Of a stretch of 64,000 nucleotides of DNA, positions 57,700 through 64,000 are shown piece after piece. Positions within the stretch are counted from its first letter, which is position 1, and each line of letters starts with the position of its first letter. The notes under the pieces are model-generated. The model had not been told where the DNA came from and did no database searches. It was given only the letters and a program-made list of their open reading frames with translations. The stretch is from positions 78,949,422-79,013,421 of the forward strand of contig CP142456.1 of the NCBI GenBank assembly GCA_038049695.1. The letters run 5' to 3'. The position numbers and the translations under genes are program-made. The stretch comes from Cinnamomum chago. Lineage: Eukaryota > Streptophyta > Magnoliopsida > Laurales > Lauraceae.

Positions 57700-60600
57700 T
57701 GTGAGGTCCCACCCTTGGTGGGCCCTCTAAGGGCTAATTTATAGACTAATTAATCCTAATTTATGTTAATTATTGCTTAATTATGTTAATCTTTGTTAAT
57801 CTTCGCTAATCTTCACTAATTTTTGCTAATCACCACTAATTATTGCTAATCTTTATTAATCCTGTTTAATTACTCTTTAATTGGGCTGGTTAGGAGCTAA
57901 TTAGATTGACTAGTTAGTTTCTCCTAAGTTTTTAGTTAGACTAGGTTAGTTTGGGTTAATTTCTAATCAATTGAGTGTTAGTGTCAAACCTAGGCTAATA
58001 GTGTTGATTAGGCTCTTAGTTAGATTAATTAAGTTAATTAGGTTGGGTTAGCAAAAGGTGCTTCTAGAATGTTCCTAACCTAATGACCCAACTACCCCCA
58101 AACCCTAACCCTCTTTCCACTAAACCCTAAGGGCACTATGGTCCCTAACTACTTTACTAATCCTATATAATATCTCTTAAACTTTTGCAACTCATTTCAA
58201 AACCCTAAGCAGCCCCCATCCCAAGGTAACTCCCAGCTCTCTTCCCAAGATAACTTCCCCAGCTCCCATCTCAACTTCCTTCCTACGTTGAACTAAGAAC
58301 TACTGTTGCATTTTCCATTTCTTCTTCACTGCTGGAAACCCATCTTGAAGAACAACAGCTGCAACCACCATTTCATCTTCTCCCTGGAACTGGACTGTTG
58401 CTGTTGTTGTAAGTTCATCTTGGAGCTGCTGTACCCCATCTTCCTTCTCCTCCTGCTGGATTGTGACTGTGCTGGAATCCTTTGAGAACTGCTGCTATCT
58501 CCTTCAACTCCAACTACAGCAGCCACTGCTACCATCTCTTCCTTCGTTTCCCCATTTCATCTCACTGATTTCTGAGACCCTGCTGCTGGAATTTCTTCTT
58601 GAATGGCTGCTGGACTGATTTCTGCTGGAATCCCAGCTTGAAAAACTACTACTGTTGTAATTCTTCTTCTTCAGCAATTTCTGCTGGGATTTCCACCTTG
58701 GCCTGCTACTTCTACTTCTCTGTTTGGGCTGGGAGAAATGTTCCTGAGAGCAGCAGCCATGGTTTCACCTTCCTTCCCTCTTAATCTTCCCCTGAGCCAC
58801 TGATTCAGTGTGGAGATTTACTCCCCTGGAGCTACAACAGCTGCCGTTTCTTTCTTCTTCATCTTTATTTCCCCACCTGGGAGGTCATATTGCTGCTGGA
58901 AATTTAGCTAGGAGCTGCTGCTCTACTCTGCTGGAATCTGAGCTGCAGCAGTCATCACCATCTTCTTCTTCACCTTCTCTGTCAGCTGGGCACTTCTCTT
59001 CTCAGTTATTTCTCTAACAATCTCTCTCTCAAGCTACAAAAGGCAAGTGCTCATACTCCTAATTTAGCATATATGTGTTGTTTATTGATTCCTATAGCTT
59101 TAATTCATGGTTGTGTTTGATTAGTTTAGAAATCTGTTGAGCTCTGTTTGTATTGTTTATTTGGATGGAAGGTCACTGATGGATGGGGGTTTTCACCCCC
59201 CATTTGGAAGATCAGTGGGCCATAAGGTGTTAATGGATGGTTTATGAAGTTATTTATTGATTAGAAGTGGTTTGGGGAAGTTTGGAAGTGATTGGAAGTG
59301 ATTTGGGCGAAAACGGAGCTGAAACGGAAAAGTTGCAGAAATCTGCAGGAATAGTGTTTTCAGTGTTCTAGGTCGACCGAGACCCCCCTCTAGGTCGACC
59401 GAGAACACTGCAGTTTCTAAAAAATCAAGCCTCAGTTATTATCTGCAGAATTTCCCTGACACGCCCGAGGACTCGCCCGACAGTGTTCTAGGTCGACCGA
59501 GACCCCCCTCTAGGTCGACCGAGAACACTGAAAAATGGAAAAACAGAGCTCCCAGTTAGCTGTGTTCTGCAGTCTGAGTTCCTGTTGTCTGGGTCGACTG
59601 GGACCCATCCTAGTCGATCGAGACAACTAGGTTTTGATGGAAAAATTGGCCATCAGCCATATTCTTGTAGAAAACCTATTTTAATCAGTTTGGTTGACCC
59701 GGCTTAGCCCAGGTTGACCCGTTTACATGGTTTTCACTAAGAATGACTGAAAGTTGGTTTTTCACCCGAAACTCAGACTGGTTGCGCCCAAATCAACCTG
59801 AAACTTAGAATTTACTTCTAGAAGGTGTTTAAAGCTGGATCATCAATCTTTCTAAGGTTTCAGAGTATGCGGTCAATCATCCAGGCCAGGTTGTTTGACC
59901 GGACACGCTGTAAGCCTATAGAAATGAATTGAGTTGTCCAGGAAGCCTGATTTAGATTAGCCAGTGCACTCGGTTGATCTTCCAGGCCAGGAAATCAACC
60001 GAGTTCACAACCCGTCAGGTTCACCTGGATAACCCTGATTATCCAGTTTTCAACATTTAGTAGATGTGATCAGTTGTGGGGCCCATTGACCATCCAAATG
60101 AGTATTTGTCAGTGTCCTTAGCCCGAGTCAATGGTGTGGCTCAACCTTGACTCGCGGGGACCACTGTTTAGTGTTTTGGTTGAGTATCTAAGATGATTCG
60201 ACCTCTAAAAGTTGTCAGACAATGCCCTTAACTAACTAAGCACCAAATACAGTATTTTACGGCATTAATGACATCGTTTAGAGATCGAATTACCGGAGAT
60301 AGACCCGAACCTGAAGTGGCCCATTTACCTAGGATTGGACTGTTGTTCTTCCCTATTGATTCCTATGATGAAGTTCATACTTCTTTATTATTATTCAGTC
60401 AATCTTAGATCTTTAGATTAGTTGTTTGCTATTAATTAATCATAATTGGAAGACCTGAACCTAGGGTTTCTAGAGGTGACCCGGTTGTGTGAATTCGGAG
60501 ATCGTTGACCCGTGTCTGTGTCTAGGCGGGCCCTTAATGGGCCTAAGTGTGGTAATGTGAACCCTTTAGCTTGAAGAGATAGTTTCTATTGGACTGTTAA

Positions 60601-61761
60601 GTTGTATGGATTATAGTGGAACTGTTTGTCAGTAGTAGATGGATTGGTTGCCTCGTTTGGACGGTTTTAGACCAGGCCATGTACTGTTGGGCCTTGGTAT
60701 GGATCCAACGAGTGGGCCTGGGTCTTGAATGAGATCCAGAGTTGTATTGAGATGTGTGGACTTTATAGAGGTATTGTTAGGACCTTGTTCACGCAAGGCA
60801 AAGCCTAGACAGACACAGACCTTAGAGTTATTCTCGAGTCGGCATGAACATTCACTCGGTTGATTTAAGCTCAGCCTGTGGACTGATCATCCCCGGTAGG
60901 AGCTAGTTGAGTATGGTGAAGCTATCATGATGAGCTGTGTGGTTAAGACGGCAAGGTGTCATACCGTGCCGATCTGGAGTGATGAGATGATGAGTTGATG
61001 AGTGAGATTCGGGATTAGTTATTCCCTGGTGAGATTCCCCACCGCGACTGTGTTCAGTATGGGAGGGCCGCGGCATAATATCCCGCGGTATTCCAGCTCG
61101 TGTGAATGTGCCACATTGTTTATAGTAGTGTAGATGATTTCCTTATACTGATTCCTCATGCTTTACATGCACAACTGCCTAGTTCTTTTCCCTTGCTATT
61201 CATTTAACTTATGTACCCGTCTTTAATTCCTTTGATATATATATGCTATGTTAGTAGTATGCTGTATCTTGCCAGATCGTTTAGATCTGACCCATTCTAT
61301 GGTGCTTAGGCCTTGACCCAGAGATTCCCGACGACGCACTAGCCCTCGTGGAGGCACCTGTAGCCGGAGAGTACGCTTGGGGCTCGGCCGACACGGATGT
61401 CGAGCCGGAGGGCGAGGAGTACACTCCAGGGTTCTGAGAGTTTATGTTATTTTGGGTTTTGAGTGACATTTGTAGTGAGAAGGGTAGAATGAAAGATGTA
61501 TAACTTTAAATTTACATTGAATCATTTTAATTAGACCACTGTTCTGCTTTCCTTTAATATACATGATACCTATTGCTTCCGCTCTACTTAAATGTTATGC
61601 TTCCGCAAGTTTTAACCATTGAATATTATTCGGTTCAAAAAGTTTTAAATTGGACCTCACTGCGGCCTACGATCTTGGAAGTTCTCGGATTTTCCGGGAA
61701 GTAGCGCGCCAATTTCGGGTGATCGAACGAGTTTATCGGTATCCGGAATTGGGGCGTTACA
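57700..61761 (+). repeat. LTR3 (right end of the array)
   Basis: 4,062 bp. It differs from LTR1 and LTR2 at one position found by eye: T at 58,760 where LTR1 (44,778) and LTR2 (51,769) have C (CACGG to CATGG), a transition at a CpG. Confidence 0.92.
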
Positions 61762-61766
61762 ATTAG
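61762..61766 (+). repeat. Target-site duplication, right (ATTAG)
   Basis: Matches 43713-43717 exactly and closes the tandem array. Confidence 0.9.
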
Positions 61767-62879
61767 TGTCTAATGGTGCTCCTCCTCTAGAACCTTCCAG
61801 CCAAAAGACCTAATCTACCCTAACCCTAACCCTAACCACATGAAAACCCTAAGGCTAATCTGGTCATTAATCACTCCCCCTAACCTATAAAACCATCTCT
61901 TATCCCAAAGCAAAAACCCTAAACCTTAAGCTCAGCCCCCATCCCAAGAAAACTACCTCCAGCCCCTGTTCATTGCAACTCCCAACTTCCATTTCAATCC
62001 CCTTCATACGTTTGAGCCACTGTTGCTGGCCTTGTGCTGGGAGGAGTCATGGAGCTGCTATTGCTGTCTTCTTCTTCTTCTCCTTCATTTCAGCTGGGAC
62101 CAGTCTGACTGTGCTGGGAGACTATTGCAAGAGCCACAGCTGCTGCCTCTTCATTTTCCCTTCTTCCTTTCTCATTTCCACTCTTCCTAGCTACCACTGC
62201 TGTGCTGGAATCCCCTTGAAGCTACTGCTGCAGCTGCTACCTCATCTTCTTCTCCTTCTCTGTGATTGCTGGGATTGCCCCTAACAGCAACAGCTGCTGC
62301 TTCATCTTTTTCCCTCTCATTTCTTCACCTGAGTTGCTGTTGTTGTGCTGGAGATCATCTCCTAGGAGCTGCTACTGCTGTGACTCCTTCTTCTCATTGG
62401 GCTGCTGCTACTGTTACTGCTGTGTCTTCATCTTCTTCTTTTTCACTCTCTGTTTAGCTGGAAATTGGATTTCTCTTCTATTGCTCTCTCTACCAAACCA
62501 TCTCTTCTCACAAAGGCAAGTTCCAGGTGCTTATTAATCTAGAATGCATGTTTTTTTTCTTCTCCTCCTTCGATTTGAAATTCCATTTCCGATTGCTGGA
62601 TATTCTTGTTAGATCTAAATTGAGCCTAGTTGTGTTGATTAGATGGACTATTGGCCATTGATGGATGAGAGAAAACCTATTCTTTTCTTATGCTATGATT
62701 TGTGGTTTTGTATAGAATAATTGATTAGAAGATGGGTGGAGAAGAGTGACTGTTTCAGTCACTGTAATGGAAACAGAGTGAGTCTTGGGTTGAGATCAGT
62801 GGGCCCAGGTGGGCCACCCTTGGAGATCCGGACCCCACATCGTGTAGGGTCACCTTGGGCGGCCCAGGTGATGAGGACT

Positions 62880-62914
62880 GATCGTGGGCCCTTGATCAGT
62901 GGGGCCCACGATCG
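62880..62914. repeat. Perfect hairpin in the older LTR
   Basis: GATCGTGGGCCC and GGGCCCACGATC are separated by about 10 bases, a 12-bp perfect inverted repeat. It may be a remnant of the paired motifs typical of these LTRs. Confidence 0.7.
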
Positions 62915-63138
62915 TGGCTCTTTCCATGCAGAGGGGAGCTCGGTTTGCTGCAGAACACGTTCTGCAACATGCTGTTTCAGTTGCAAAACTTGGAATTTTA
63001 AGTGAGGAAAGGGATGAGTGTGGTCCATGTGGGGGATGGTGACATGTGGAACCCAAGTGAAATAATAAAAAGGGGGTTAGTTGGCCCATGTGTTGTGTGT
63101 GCTTGTGAAAGAATGCACTCACCTTTTTCAAATCTTGG

Positions 63139-63155
63139 AAGGGGGGGGGGGGGGG
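63139..63155 (+). repeat. Poly-G tract
   Basis: A run of about 16 guanines within the older LTR. It is prone to sequencing length error and could form a quadruplex. Confidence 0.8.
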
Positions 63156-64000
63156 AGCTGTACATGTGGCTGTATGGGGTGAATTACCTGGGCCCTTTAG
63201 GTTTGTTTCTAATGAGAAGTTGGTGATAACCTAGGTGATTAATACTTATACCACATAACTTGGAATTTATTTATAGTGTGCACCTAGCCCCTTTCTTTTA
63301 GTTTCTAGAAAAATAAAAATTTATACCTTAGTTTTGTTATTAATTCAATTAGCTCATTGAACCAAATTGGAATTGGAGCCGGGCCCAGTGGGGCCCATTG
63401 ATCCAATAACCATTAGTTATACTAATTAATCCCTTAGTTGTTAGTGTATATTATTAGTACCATTAATTTTTCCTAAATGAGAAATATAAACCTCTTTAGT
63501 TTTTATCAAACCAAATAGGAGCTGGGCCCAGTGGGGCCCACTAATCCTTAACCCATTAGTTTTATTAATTAAATAAAGCTTTTAGTTTCTAATGGGTATA
63601 ATGGAACCCTATTAATTTTAGAAAAATTGGAAATAAAGACCCCTTAGTCTTTAATTAATTTAAATTAGTTTGGACCCTTTAGATTTACACTTTTAGATTT
63701 TATAATTTGATTAAGCCCTGAGTATTTTACGAACTCAATTCGAATAGTTTGTGTTTGACTTGGATTTTTCCATCAAACCCAGACTTTAGTGCAAAAGTTG
63801 AGATTTGGCCTGGAGTCTGTTGACTCAGGTACACCTGTGTACCAGATCGACCGGCTGGCCACCTGGTCGATCGGGTACACTGAAAATTTCAGAATCCAAA
63901 CCAAGTCCCAACTTTAATTCCAGTGGAGCAGATCGACCCGACCCTTGCCAGGTCGACCTGCCACACTGTGAACACTAAGATGTGAGTTTAGCACTTATTT

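Larger units (their letters stand above)
43718..61761 (+). mobile_element. Tandem Tekay/Del-like chromovirus-type retrotransposon: LTR-int-LTR-int-LTR
   Basis: 18,044 bp with a repeat period of 6,991 bp: LTR1, internal 1 (47780-50708), LTR2, internal 2 (54771-57699), LTR3. Only one target duplication pair (ATTAG) brackets the whole, so the array grew after one insertion. Ty3/gypsy identity rests on the RT-RNaseH-integrase order, GPF motif and C-terminal chromodomain. The very long LTR and chromodomain wording suggest the Tekay/Del lineage. Gag and most of protease are missing, so it is non-autonomous. Confidence 0.92.
61767..64000 (+). mobile_element. Older Tekay/Del-like LTR, continued to window end
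   Basis: Picks up the older LTR where 43,717 left off. Colinear blocks include CAGCCCCCATCCCAAG, the telo-boxes and TATA box, a CTGCTGCT-rich stretch (62,020-62,460), AGGCAAGT...GTGCT near 62,515 and GATCGACC-type motifs at 63,844-63,970. It is diverged from the young LTRs and has unique segments. The window ends inside it, so its 3' end and internal region are not seen. Confidence 0.8.

Noticed and set aside
61818..61840. CCCTAA repeats suggesting a telomere or interstitial telomere
   Set aside because: Only about three hexamers, the unit is CCCTAA rather than the plant heptamer, and it lies in the telo-box-bearing LTR promoter region.

Overview
The window looks like the nuclear DNA of a flowering plant. 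It has intron-containing genes with GT-AG introns, an intronless DYW-class PPR gene, AT-rich spacers full of small transposons, and Ty3/gypsy LTR retrotransposons. I cannot place the species from the sequence alone.

The left two thirds (about 1-39,800) are gene-bearing. I could reconstruct five protein genes. (1) A plus-strand 11-exon GYF-domain gene of the EXA1 type (6,770-17,617, 1,757 codons before the stop) has a YxxxxL-type eIF4E-binding motif, a GYF domain and a glutamine-rich coding minisatellite. (2) A minus-strand intronless PPR-DYW editing-factor gene (21,499-23,406) has a decayed PPR-DYW relic next to it on the other strand (19,080-20,010). (3) A minus-strand 4-exon TRAPP-complex subunit gene (TRAPPC6/Trs33 type, 25,622-29,755) has a last coding exon of only 29 nt. 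(4) A minus-strand 2-exon TPD1-like secreted cysteine-rich protein gene lies at 33,646-34,789. (5) A plus-strand gene for a small secreted six-cysteine peptide lies at 38,519-38,737. They are unrelated housekeeping, organellar or secreted-protein genes and do not form a cluster.

Between and inside the genes lie short non-autonomous DNA transposons. For many, the target-site duplication (TSD) can be read directly: a Mutator-like foldback with a perfect 9-bp TSD (3,411-3,917), hAT-type elements with 8-bp TSDs (4,735-5,104; 10,445-10,585; 27,466-28,693; 31,659-32,094; 32,949-33,255), and a Harbinger/Tourist-like element with TAA TSDs (30,033-30,906). There are also relics of RTE-type LINE 3' ends.

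The right third (about 39,800-64,000) is a stack of nested LTR retrotransposons. A minus-oriented LTR (39,816-42,479) lies head to head with a diverged plus-oriented LTR of the same family (42,480-43,406). Next comes the start of an older Tekay/Del-like LTR (43,407-43,717), split by an 18,044-bp young insertion of a related element and resuming at 61,767 to the window end. The young insertion has the structure LTR-internal-LTR-internal-LTR (43,718-61,761, period 6,991 bp) and is bounded by one pair of 5-bp TSDs (ATTAG). Each LTR is 4,062 bp. The three LTRs appear identical except for one C-to-T difference that I found by eye. Both 2,929-bp internal regions carry the same deletions: no gag, most of protease gone, and the RT N-terminus gone. 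They keep a long RT-RNaseH-integrase-chromodomain frame. This tandem, self-nested, non-autonomous array is the most notable structure here. I see no CRISPR, operon or other clearly new multi-gene system.
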